Shown: positions 28,018 to 35,542 of the stretch, in pieces
How the letters are laid out: each line of letters begins with the position of its first letter
Position numbering within the stretch: position 1 is the stretch's first letter
Origin: DASTQL01 sp035761805
GTDB taxonomy: Bacteria > Actinomycetota > Actinomycetes > Jiangellales > Jiangellaceae
Length of the DNA stretch: 37,452 bases
Direction: 5' to 3'
NCBI GenBank assembly: GCA_035761805.1
Contig: DASTQL010000170.1
Coordinates: 1-37,452 of the forward strand
The notes under the pieces: model-generated
Database searches by the model: none
What the model was told of the DNA's origin: nothing
Seen by the model: only the letters and a program-made list of their open reading frames with translations
Position numbers and translations under genes: made by a program

Positions 28018-28087
28018 CCCCCCGGACGTCTGCGCACCAGGTGGGAGCCCCCGGCCTGTCGCGCCCCTGGAATCCCGTTGCTCCTCC

Positions 28088-28093
28088 TACATT
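28088..28093 (+). promoter_or_regulatory. Possible -10 box (TACATT) for the first binding-lipoprotein gene
   Basis: TACATT fits TANNNT and lies 34 nt upstream of GTG 28127. A start about 7 nt downstream would leave a short leader containing the AGGGAGG ribosome binding site. No -35 match is clear. Confidence 0.4.
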
Positions 28094-28126
28094 TGAGCGC
28101 AGTCTTGCTCACAGGGAGGCGACGGA

Positions 28127-29494
28127 GTGCAGCACGCCCACCAGCGTCCGGTGCCGGCACGGGTGCTGGCCGTGCTGGCGGGCATGGTCGGGCTGGTCGT
28201 GCTCTCCACGGGGTGCAGTGCGGTGGGCGACCTGACCGCGTCACGGAGGCCGGACGAGCCGATGGTCGCTGTCATCGGTGTGGTGGTGCCCCTGGACGGT
28301 CCCCAGGCGGCGGCGGGAGCCGGGGTCAGGGACGCCGTCCGGCTCGCCGTCGACGAGGCAGGGGGAGCGGTCGGTGGCTGGAGCATCGACCTCCTGGTGC
28401 TGGACGACCGGGGCCAACCCGAGCCGGCGATCGCGGCGGCGAGCGAGCTGGGCGACGACCCCGCGGTGGTGGCGGCCATCGGTGGGCTGTCGGCGCCCGT
28501 GGTGAGGGCCGTCCAGCCGGTCCTGGGCGCGCGGGAGGTCCTCTTCCTCTCGCCCGCCGACACCGAACCCACCCACACCCGCGGCGCCGACCCGGGCACA
28601 CCGGTGCGGCCCTACCCGACATACTTCTCGGTCGCCACGGCCAGCCCGAGCGAGGCCGAGACGGCCGCTGCGTACCTGGAGAGGTCGGTGGGCGAGGGAT
28701 CGCGGGTCGCGGTCCTCGACGGTGGCCGGCCGGAGGACGCCACCCGTCGTGCGGACCTCGCCAACGAGGCCGGTGCCCACGGCCTGGACGTGGTCACCGT
28801 CCCGCTGTACCCCGAGTCGTCACCTTCGACCGAACCGTCCGAGCCCGCGGAGCCGACGGCGGCGGCCGGACCGGCTGGTCCAGGTGAGCCGACCGGGTCC
28901 CCGGTGCCGACCGGGTCCGCCGAGCCGTCCGGGCCGTCCGCGCCACCCACACCGTCCGCATCACCCACGCCGACCGGTGGACCGGAGGCCGCACTGGCGG
29001 TCGCTCGGGCGGCGGACGTGGACGCGGTCTATGTCGCCGCCGACACCGATACCGCGGTCGCCGTCGTCAGGGCTCTGGCGTCGGACGGGTGGTCGGTCCC
29101 GCTCGTGGGCCCGGACGAACTCCGCACCGACGGCTTCGCCGAGACAGCCGGACGCGCAGCCGAGGGGTTCGTCGTCGTCACTCCCGCCATGGGAACGACC
29201 GCCGACGAGGGCGGCGACCTGGCAGGCCGCGCCGCCGCGAGAGGACTGGTCGATCCCGGCCCGTTCGGCGCCGCGGCCTACGACGCAGCGACGGCGGTGC
29301 TCCAGGCCCTGTCCCGGTGCCTGCCGACCGCCGAGTCCGTCGAGGATGCCCGCGATGGATGCGTGGCCGAGATGTCCCAGGTGTCCTTCTCCGGCCTGAC
29401 GGGACCGGTGGCCTTCACCGAGTTCGGGGAAAGGACCGCCGGTACCCCGCCGCTGTGGGAGGTACGTGACGGGACGTGGGCGCCGCTCGGCTGA
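28127..29494 (+). CDS. ABC transporter substrate-binding lipoprotein with Pro/Ser/Thr-rich insert
   Basis: This 455-residue protein is a type I periplasmic-binding-fold protein of the branched-chain amino acid/amide (LivJ) family. It has a lipoprotein signal peptide with lipobox LSTGC (Cys30), so it should be lipidated by Lgt and held on the outer face of the membrane. The N-terminal lobe includes GVVVPLDGPQAAAGAGVRDAV and later VVAAIGGLSAPVVRAV. A low-complexity stretch of about 57 residues (229-285) rich in Pro, Ser, Thr, Glu and Gly then interrupts the fold, after which the second lobe resumes with VDAVYVAADTDTAVAVVRAL. GTG 28127 has an AGGGAGG binding site. No permease genes are on this strand; it could supply the liv system at 31219-35363 or act as a sensor. 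Confidence 0.85.
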   Translation: MQHAHQRPVPARVLAVLAGMVGLVVLSTGCSAVGDLTASRRPDEPMVAVIGVVVPLDGPQAAAGAGVRDAVRLAVDEAGGAVGGWSIDLLVLDDRGQPEPAIAAASELGDDPAVVAAIGGLSAPVVRAVQPVLGAREVLFLSPADTEPTHTRGADPGTPVRPYPTYFSVATASPSEAETAAAYLERSVGEGSRVAVLDGGRPEDATRRADLANEAGAHGLDVVTVPLYPESSPSTEPSEPAEPTAAAGPAGPGEPTGSPVPTGSAEPSGPSAPPTPSASPTPTGGPEAALAVARAADVDAVYVAADTDTAVAVVRALASDGWSVPLVGPDELRTDGFAETAGRAAEGFVVVTPAMGTTADEGGDLAGRAAARGLVDPGPFGAAAYDAATAVLQALSRCLPTAESVEDARDGCVAEMSQVSFSGLTGPVAFTEFGERTAGTPPLWEVRDGTWAPLG

Positions 29495-29546
29495 GCGCGG
29501 CCAGACGCGGTCCCGCTCGCTTATGCGGCGGTGCGGGGACGGTGAG

Positions 29547-29563
29547 GTCACAGTGCGATCACA
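29547..29563 (+). repeat. Direct repeat of TCACA with 11-bp period upstream of the second SBP
   Basis: TCACA occurs at 29548-29552 and 29559-29563, one helical turn apart, about 50 nt upstream of the TATGTT -10 box. It could be an activator site; GTCAC-N6-ATCAC is loosely like a GlnR half-site pair, but the match is weak and the function is inferred only from position. Confidence 0.25.
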
Positions 29564-29611
29564 ACTGGCGAGCACGGGGTCAGACCTGCTGCGTCGGGCC
29601 CGAGGGCTGAC

Positions 29612-29617
29612 TATGTT
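29612..29617 (+). promoter_or_regulatory. -10 box (TATGTT) for the LivJ-like lipoprotein gene
   Basis: TATGTT is a good -10 match. Starting about 7 nt downstream would give a leader of about 58 nt with an AAGGAGA ribosome binding site just before ATG 29682. No -35 box is obvious, which with the upstream TCACA repeats hints at activator dependence. Confidence 0.45.
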
Positions 29618-29681
29618 TCCGCTGACCCCGAGCGTCCCGACCGCTCTCGCTGGTCGGCGCTGGCTCAACGAAGGAGACTGC

Positions 29682-30962
29682 ATGATCCGCCCCACCCCCT
29701 TGTGGCGACTGGTCGCTGTTGCAGGTGCCGCGTCCCTGGTCCTTGCCGCTTGCGGCGGCGACGACGATGACACCGCGGCAACCGACACCGAGACCGCAGA
29801 GACCGAGGAGACGGAGGAGGCGGCCGCCGCCGAAGGTGACGGCACTCTCACGCTCGGCACGCTGCTCCCTGAGACCGGCAACCTCGCCTTCCTCGGGCCG
29901 CCGGAGTTCGCCGGTGTCAACCTGGCAGTCCAGGAGATCAACGAGGCCGGCGGTGTCAACGGCACCGAGGTGGCCAAGTTCGACTCGGACTCGGGTGACA
30001 CGACGACCGACATCGCGTCGCAGTCCGTCCAGCGCCTGCTCGGGCAGAACGTCGACGCGATCATCGGCGCGGCGTCGTCCGGTGTGTCCTTCAACGTCAT
30101 CGACACCATCACCAACGCCGGTGTGGTGCACTTCTCCCCGGCCAACACGTCGCCGGACTTCACCGACTACGACGACAACGGCCTCTACTTCCGCACGTCA
30201 CCTTCGGACGTCCTCCAGGGGCGCGTGCTCGGCGACCTGATCCTCAACGACGGCAACGCCGCCCTGGGCGTGCTCGCCCTCGACGACCCGTACGGCGCCG
30301 GCCTGGCCGAGAACGTCACCGCTTCGTTCGAGGGTGGCGGCGGCGAGGTCGTCTCGAGCCTGTCCTTCGCCCCCGGCGCGGGCAGCTTCACCGCCGAGGT
30401 CCCCGAGATCCTCGCCGCGGACCCGGACGCCATCGCCCTGATCGCGTTCGACGAGACCAAGGCGGCGCTCCAGGAGCTGGAGACACAGGGCTTCGACCTC
30501 TCGAAGGTCTACTTCGTCGACGGCAACCTGTCCGACTACAGCGCCGACCCGGAGTTCCCCTCGGTCGAGGGCGCCAAGGGCACCCTGCCGGGAGCGCAGG
30601 CCCCCGACGAGTTCCGCCAGCGCCTGCTCGAGGTCGACCCCGAGCTCACCGACTACAGCTACTCCGCGGAGTCCTACGACGCCGCCATCCTCATCGCGCT
30701 CGCTGCCGTCGCAGCCGGGGACGACTCGGGTCAGGCGATCGCCTCCGAGCTCATCAACGTCTCCAAGGAGGGCACGAAGTGCACGACGTTCGCGGAGTGC
30801 GTCGAGTTCCTGGATGCCGGGGAGGACATCGACTACGACGGCGTCTCCGGCCCGATCGAGTTCTCCGACGCCGGTGACCCGACCGTCGCGACGATCGGCA
30901 TCTACCAGTACCAGGCTGACAACACGATCGAGTTCGTCGAGGGCCTGGAGGGCGAGGTCTGA
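29682..30962 (+). CDS. Branched-chain amino acid/amide-type substrate-binding lipoprotein
   Basis: This 426-residue LivJ-like lipoprotein has signal peptide lipobox LAAC (Cys24), then an acidic Asp/Glu/Thr-rich linker (about 25-54) tethering the ligand-binding domain. The domain starts at LTLGTLLPETGNLAFLGPPEFAGVNLAVQEINEAGGVNG, given here in parts: LLPETGNLAFLG and AVQEINEAGG are family hallmarks. VDAIIGAASSGVS, ALGVLALDDPYG and YSAESYDAAILIALA follow. Two cysteines in TKCTTFAECVEFL probably form a disulfide near the C-terminus. ATG 29682 follows AAGGAGA. It is the likely binding protein of the convergent livHMGF operon, though ligand choice (leucine, other amino acids, amides or urea) cannot be told from sequence. 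Confidence 0.92.
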   Translation: MIRPTPLWRLVAVAGAASLVLAACGGDDDDTAATDTETAETEETEEAAAAEGDGTLTLGTLLPETGNLAFLGPPEFAGVNLAVQEINEAGGVNGTEVAKFDSDSGDTTTDIASQSVQRLLGQNVDAIIGAASSGVSFNVIDTITNAGVVHFSPANTSPDFTDYDDNGLYFRTSPSDVLQGRVLGDLILNDGNAALGVLALDDPYGAGLAENVTASFEGGGGEVVSSLSFAPGAGSFTAEVPEILAADPDAIALIAFDETKAALQELETQGFDLSKVYFVDGNLSDYSADPEFPSVEGAKGTLPGAQAPDEFRQRLLEVDPELTDYSYSAESYDAAILIALAAVAAGDDSGQAIASELINVSKEGTKCTTFAECVEFLDAGEDIDYDGVSGPIEFSDAGDPTVATIGIYQYQADNTIEFVEGLEGEV

Positions 30963-31018
30963 TCTCCGGTCGCTGACCCGGTGACGCCCCGCATGGGGAG
31001 TCGCTCGGACGGATTGGA

Positions 31019-31052
31019 GGAGGGCCCGGCGGCGCTGGCCGCCGGGCCCTCC
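31019..31052. terminator. Strong hairpin between convergent SBP gene and liv operon
   Basis: GGAGGGCCCGGCGGC at 31019-31033 pairs perfectly over 15 bp with 31038-31052 around a 4-nt loop (GCTG). There is no T run. Its position 57 nt after the binding-protein stop and 166 nt from the livF stop suggests a terminator or mRNA 3'-end stabiliser, possibly for both strands. Confidence 0.65.
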
Positions 31053-31187
31053 CGTCTCGCGCGCCGGGACGAGGCGTCCGGCCGGTCCGGTGAGTCGATC
31101 GGGCGGGTCAGGGAGAACGGAACGGCGCACTCCTGCCGGGGGTCCACGCATGGCCCAGTGCTCGCCCCAGGCGCTGCGGGGGGAGCT

Positions 31188-31206
31188 GCGGGACGCTCGG
31201 TCCCGC
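31188..31206 (-). terminator. Hairpin 13 nt after livF
   Basis: GCGGGAC (31188-31194) and GTCCCGC (31200-31206) form a perfect 7-bp stem with a 5-nt loop, starting 12 nt beyond the livF stop on the minus strand. A competing CCCGCC/GGCGGG stem lies beside it (31202-31215). It lacks a T run; a terminator role is inferred from position. Confidence 0.4.
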
Positions 31207-31218
31207 CTCGGCGGGGGC

Positions 31219-32073
31219 TCAGGCTTTCGCGAGCGTGCCCAGGTAGAGCTCGGTGACCTTGGGGTCGTTCATCAGCTGTCTGCCGGTAGCGGTGTAGGCG
31301 TTCCGGCCCTGGTCGAGGACGTACCCCCGGTCGCAGATCTGCAGACACCGGCGGGCGTTCTGCTCCACCATGACGATCGACACGCCGGCCCGGTTGATCT
31401 GGCGGGTGCGGATGAAGACCTCGTCCTGCATGGCCGGGGACAACCCCGCCGACGGCTCGTCGAGGAGGAGCACCGACGGCTCCATCATCAACGCGCGGCC
31501 CATGGCGACCATCTGCCGTTCCCCGCCGGACAGCGACCCGGCGCGCTGCTTTCGCCGGTCGCCCAGCGCGGGGAAGAGATCGGTGACGAAGGCGAACCGC
31601 TCGGAGAACTGGGCCGGGGCCTGGTAGCAGCCCATCTGCAGGTTCTCCTCGATGGTCAGGGAGGGGAACACGTTGTTGGTCTGGGGGACGAATCCGACCC
31701 CCTTGCTGACCAGCCGGTTCGCCCTGAACCCGGTGATCTCCTCACCGCGCAGGATCACGGTGCCCTCACGGATCTTGACCAGTCCGAAGAGCGCCTTGAG
31801 CAGCGTGGACTTGCCGGCGCCGTTGGGACCGATGATCCCGACCAGCTCACCGTCGCTGACATAGAGGTCGCAGCCGTTGAGGATGTTCACCCCTGGGATG
31901 TACCCGGCGACCAGCTCGTCGGCGCGCAGCAGGGCGCCTTCGGCGCCGGCGAGGTGCGCCTGCCGGTCGGCGACGGTGGTGCTCGACCCGGACGGCGTGT
32001 CCTCCGCACCGGTGACGTCCGGCGTCTCGTCGCGAGGCTCCGAGGGAGCCCGGGGCTCGTCGGGGATGCTCAC
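31219..32073 (-). CDS. livF: Branched-chain amino acid ABC transporter, ATP-binding protein LivF
   Basis: This 284-residue ATPase is of the LivF type. It has Walker A IGPNGAGKSTLLKALFGL, the Q-loop FVPQTNNVFPSLTIEENL, signature LSGGERQMVAMGRALM, Walker B LLLDEPSAGLSP and the switch region MVEQNARRCLQICDRGYVLDQGR, all LivF hallmarks. The first 45 or so residues form a hydrophilic, acidic extension not usual in shorter LivF proteins. The GTG at 32073 follows AGGAGGAA and overlaps the livG stop by 4 nt. It is the last gene of the livHMGF operon and its 3' end faces the binding-protein genes. Confidence 0.94.
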   Translation of the reverse strand: MSIPDEPRAPSEPRDETPDVTGAEDTPSGSSTTVADRQAHLAGAEGALLRADELVAGYIPGVNILNGCDLYVSDGELVGIIGPNGAGKSTLLKALFGLVKIREGTVILRGEEITGFRANRLVSKGVGFVPQTNNVFPSLTIEENLQMGCYQAPAQFSERFAFVTDLFPALGDRRKQRAGSLSGGERQMVAMGRALMMEPSVLLLDEPSAGLSPAMQDEVFIRTRQINRAGVSIVMVEQNARRCLQICDRGYVLDQGRNAYTATGRQLMNDPKVTELYLGTLAKA

Positions 32074-33029
32074 TGACCTTCCTCCTGACGTGCGTGGTGC
32101 ACATGACCGAGCGCCTCCTCGGCCTCGGCCAGCTGGCGCTCCTCCTCCTCGAGGGTCAGTGGCGCGTCGTGGTGGCCGCCGAGGTAGGCGTCGATGACGG
32201 CCGGGTTGGCCATCACCGCGTCCGGCGGGCCCTCGGCGACCAGCCTGCCCTGGGCCATGACGAGGACCCAGTCGGAGATGTCGCGCACCATGTCCATGTC
32301 GTGCTCGACGAAGAGCACGGTCATCCCCTGCTCCCGCAGGTCCTTGACGTGCCCGAGGAGGGACTGGGTGAGGGCCGGGTTCACGCCGGCCATCGGCTCG
32401 TCCAGCATCACCATCTCCGGGCCGGACATCAGCGCACGGGCCATCTCGAGCAGCTTGCGCTGCCCGCCGGAGAGGCTTCCCGCGAAGTCGTCCCGCTTCG
32501 TGTCGAGCTTGAAGCGCCGCAGCAACTCGTCCGCACGCTCGGTGATCTCGTCCTCCTGCGAGCCCCAGAGTGGACGGAAGAGTGCGGAGAAGAGTCCCTC
32601 GCCGCGCTGGCCGGTGGCACCCAGCCGCATGTTCTCGATCACCGTGAGGCGGGAGAGCGCCTTGGTGAGCTGGAAGGTCCGCACCATGCCCTTGCGGGCC
32701 ACCTTGTAGGCAGCCGTGCCGGCCAGTTGGCCGCCGTTGAACTGCCACTCCCCACTGTCCGGCCGGTCGAACCCGGTGAGCAGGTTGAAGAACGTCGTCT
32801 TGCCGGCCCCGTTGGGTCCGATCAGCGCCGTGATGGCTCCGCGCTGGACCTCGACGTGATCGACGTCGACGGCCACCAGGCCACCGAACCGACGGGTCAC
32901 CCGGTCGGCCACCAGGATGGCGTTCGGCTTCGTGCTCCCCGGCTCGCGGGGGACGTCGGCGAGCGCGGCCACCGCCGCCTGCTTGCGAGCTCCGGGTGCC
33001 GCGGTTCCTGTGCTGGCGTCAGCGGACAT
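32070..33029 (-). CDS. livG: Branched-chain amino acid ABC transporter, ATP-binding protein LivG
   Basis: This 319-residue ATPase is LivG-like: RRFGGLVAVDVDHVEV, Walker A IGPNGAGKTTFFNLLTGF, RTFQLTKALSRLTVIENM, signature LSGGQRKLLEMARALM, Walker B VMLDEPMAGVNP and VLFVEHDMDMVRDISDWVLVMAQG. It has an N-terminal extension of about 35 residues rich in Ala and a C-terminal Glu-rich tail of about 35 residues (LTLEEEERQLAEAEEALGH), probably helical. ATG 33029 overlaps the end of livM by 11 nt, and the stop overlaps livF by 4 nt. Confidence 0.94.
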   Translation of the reverse strand: MSADASTGTAAPGARKQAAVAALADVPREPGSTKPNAILVADRVTRRFGGLVAVDVDHVEVQRGAITALIGPNGAGKTTFFNLLTGFDRPDSGEWQFNGGQLAGTAAYKVARKGMVRTFQLTKALSRLTVIENMRLGATGQRGEGLFSALFRPLWGSQEDEITERADELLRRFKLDTKRDDFAGSLSGGQRKLLEMARALMSGPEMVMLDEPMAGVNPALTQSLLGHVKDLREQGMTVLFVEHDMDMVRDISDWVLVMAQGRLVAEGPPDAVMANPAVIDAYLGGHHDAPLTLEEEERQLAEAEEALGHVHHARQEEGQ

Positions 33030-34011
33030 CGAGCTGCAGCTCCCTCTTGTCGCCGAAGATGCCTTGTGGCCGGAAGATCACGAGCAGCATGAGCGCGAGG
33101 CCGACCAGCATGAAGCGGATCTGTCCTACCGCCGTGCCACTGATGATGGACGGCGAGATCACCCCGGCGGAGATCGCCTGGCGGAGGAAGGCATCGGTGA
33201 ACACCAGGACCATCCAGAAGATCGACGCACCGACGACCGGGCCGAAGACCCGGGCCGCGCCACCGAGGATGAGGATGGTGTACGCGAAGAAGGTCAGCTC
33301 CGTGCCGTAGATGTCCGGCTGCACGGCTGCGCGTGCCAGCACGAAGACGAAGCCGGCCAGCGCGCCGAACACGCCGCCGAGGATCAGCGACTGCATCTTG
33401 TAGCCGTACACGTTCTTCCCGAGGCTGCGGACGGCGTCCTCGTCCTCGCGGATGCCCTTGATCACCCGCCCCCATGGGCTGCGCATCAGGAGGTAGACCA
33501 CGAGGCAGGAGAGAAAGACGAGAATCCAGCCGACCAGCAGGATCCAGCTGGCCCGCTCGTCGAAGCTGACCGAGCCGATCCCGTAGCGACCCTCCGGCAG
33601 CGGGTTGAGCGCGTAGAAGTCGGTTGCGAAGCCGGTGATGCCGTTGGCGCCGCCGGTGTACTCGCGGACGCTGTTTGCCCGCACGACCAGCCGGAAGATC
33701 TCCGCCGCCGCGATCGTGACGATGGCGAGGTAGTCGGCGCGCAGTCGCAGGGTCGGGATACCCAGCAGGAGGGCGAGCAGGACGGCGCCGACCAACCCGG
33801 CCACGATGCCGAACCAGAACGGCAGCCCGGCGATGGTGATCGAGATCGCCAGGCCGTAGGCACCGACGGCGAGGAACGCGGCCTGGCCGAAGTTCAGCAG
33901 GCCGGTGTAGCCGAAGTGGACGTTCAGCCCGATCGCCGCGAGCGCGTAGACCACGGCCTCGACGCCGATCCCCGCGCGAAGCGTGTTGACGAGGATGTTG
34001 CCCCAGTCCAT
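33019..34011 (-). CDS. livM: Branched-chain amino acid ABC transporter permease LivM
   Basis: This 330-residue permease has the LivM pattern of about eight membrane helices, with the N-terminal YALAAIGLNVHFGYTGLLNFGQAAFLAVGAYG block (GYTGLLNFGQAAF is the key part), the ATPase-contact loop SPWGRVIKGIREDEDAVRSLGKNVYGYK, and a conserved ILGGAARVFGPVVGA segment. Length is normal. ATG 34011 follows a GAGGGAG ribosome binding site and begins 14 nt after livH. Together with LivH it forms the heteromeric pore. Confidence 0.94.
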   Translation of the reverse strand: MDWGNILVNTLRAGIGVEAVVYALAAIGLNVHFGYTGLLNFGQAAFLAVGAYGLAISITIAGLPFWFGIVAGLVGAVLLALLLGIPTLRLRADYLAIVTIAAAEIFRLVVRANSVREYTGGANGITGFATDFYALNPLPEGRYGIGSVSFDERASWILLVGWILVFLSCLVVYLLMRSPWGRVIKGIREDEDAVRSLGKNVYGYKMQSLILGGVFGALAGFVFVLARAAVQPDIYGTELTFFAYTILILGGAARVFGPVVGASIFWMVLVFTDAFLRQAISAGVISPSIISGTAVGQIRFMLVGLALMLLVIFRPQGIFGDKRELQLDVR

Positions 34012-34025
34012 GACAGCTCCCTCGG

Positions 34026-35363
34026 TCAGCCGATGCGCTCACGGCGGCCCAGGATCCCCTGGGGCCGGATGAGGAGGACGATGATGAGGATGGCCAGTGC
34101 AGCGACGTACTTGAGCTCTGCCGGCAGGACCAGCACCGACATCTCGACCAGCAGCCCGACGATCAGTGCCCCGACGAGGGAACCGAACGCGGTGCCGAGC
34201 CCGCCGAGCGTGACCGCGGCGAAGATGAGCAGCAGCGCCTGTTGGCCGAGGGCGAAGTTGACCTGGATGATGCCGCCCAGCATGACGCCGGACAGGCCGG
34301 CCAGCGCCGCCCCCACCACCCAGACCACCCGGATGACGCGCTCCACGTCGATCCCCGTCGCCGAGGCGAGGGCCGGGTTGTCCGAGACGGCGCGGGTCGC
34401 CTTGCCCAGGCGAGTGCGGAGCAACGCGTACGCGACCGCCCCGATCGCCACGACGCAGATGACCATGCTCACCAGGTCGAGCGTCCGGAAGCGGACCGGC
34501 CCGAAGGCCACCACCTGGCCCAGCCAATCGCCCGTGCGCAAGGACTGTCGTCCGCCGCCGAAGATGTAGAGGAAGAAGTAGCGCATGAAGATCGCCAGAC
34601 CGATCGACACGATCATCATGGCGATCAGGCCGGTACCACGCTTGCGCAGCCTCGACCACAGCCCCAGGTCCAGCGCGTAGCCGAACGCGCCGGAGAGCAG
34701 CAGCGCCATCAGCGCGGCCACGAGGAGCGGCCAGCCCAGGGTGGAGGAGAAGAAGAACGCGATGAGGGCACCGAGCGTGAGCAGCTCGCCGTGGGCGAAG
34801 TTGGTCAGGCCGGTCGTCCCGAAGATCAGCGACAAGCCGACGGCGGCGAGCGCGAGCACCAACCCGAACCGCAGGCCGGAGGCGGCGGTCTGCAGGAGGC
34901 GGTCGACCGTGCCCACTGTCTCGCGGGTGCTCTCGCCGATGGGGAACAGCGCCGCGCGTTGCTGCCCGCCGCTGACCTGCACCTCGAGGGGATTGCGGTC
35001 GGGGTTGCGCAGGCTGGCTCCCTCGGGCAGGGACTCCTCGTCGAGGGTGACCGAGTAGGCGCCGGGACCGGGCAGCTCCACCCGCCAGCGACCCTCGTCG
35101 TCGGTCTCGGTCTCCTCGGAGAAGCCGTCGCCTTCGACGGTGATCGTCACCTCGGGGACTCCCTCGCCGTCCTCGCCCCGGACCTGCCCCTGGACGACCT
35201 CGCCCCCTCCCTGCATCACCAGGCCGGGGAGGCCTGCGGCAAGCGGAGACGAGGGGGGCTCGTGGCCACCCGTGACCGCGCTCGCCGTCGCTGCGGGCAG
35301 CAGCATCGCGAGCACTGCGGTCACGAACGCCAGGAGCAGCGCCTGGGCGGCTCTCGTACGCAC
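34026..35363 (-). CDS. livH: LivH-type permease fused to an exported N-terminal Ig-like domain
   Basis: The C-terminal part (from about residue 155 of 445) is a LivH permease with GLSLIFGTTGLTNFAHGELLTLGAL, the loop RTRLGKATRAVSDNPALASATGID, and GLGTAFGSLVGALIVGL. Ahead of it are a signal-peptide-like helix (about 6-29, ending PAATASA) and a carboxypeptidase-regulatory/Cna-B-like beta-sandwich (about 54-130: VQGQVRGEDGEGVPEVTITVEG, DDEGRWRVELPGPGAYSV). The extra domain should face outside. GTG 35363 was chosen because a GGAGGG site lies 7-8 nt upstream and the signal peptide begins there; an in-frame ATG at 35438 has no such site. Fusion continues without a frameshift. The extension may contact the binding lipoproteins or the cell wall; this is inference. 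Confidence 0.92.
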   Translation of the reverse strand: MRTRAAQALLLAFVTAVLAMLLPAATASAVTGGHEPPSSPLAAGLPGLVMQGGGEVVQGQVRGEDGEGVPEVTITVEGDGFSEETETDDEGRWRVELPGPGAYSVTLDEESLPEGASLRNPDRNPLEVQVSGGQQRAALFPIGESTRETVGTVDRLLQTAASGLRFGLVLALAAVGLSLIFGTTGLTNFAHGELLTLGALIAFFFSSTLGWPLLVAALMALLLSGAFGYALDLGLWSRLRKRGTGLIAMMIVSIGLAIFMRYFFLYIFGGGRQSLRTGDWLGQVVAFGPVRFRTLDLVSMVICVVAIGAVAYALLRTRLGKATRAVSDNPALASATGIDVERVIRVVWVVGAALAGLSGVMLGGIIQVNFALGQQALLLIFAAVTLGGLGTAFGSLVGALIVGLLVEMSVLVLPAELKYVAALAILIIVLLIRPQGILGRRERIG

Positions 35364-35453
35364 GCGTTCCCTCCGATGGGTCGCGGACCGGGCGGGTCGT
35401 GACAGCTCTGGCCCCCTCACCGCAGCGGCCGGTCCCACTACGACTGGTGGCGG

Positions 35454-35459
35454 AGCATA
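35454..35459 (-). promoter_or_regulatory. -10 box (TATGCT) for the livHMGF operon
   Basis: On the minus strand TATGCT is a good -10 match, with a weak GTGACG -35-like element about 16-17 nt upstream. The predicted start lies about 84 nt before GTG 35363, giving a leader long enough for regulation; no defined riboswitch is recognised. Confidence 0.45.
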
Positions 35460-35542
35460 GTCCCATTGAGACGCACGTCACGTCTGCAGGGCGCGCGTCG
35501 TGACCCGATCGCAAGGTTGCCCGGATCATGCCAGCTACGACG

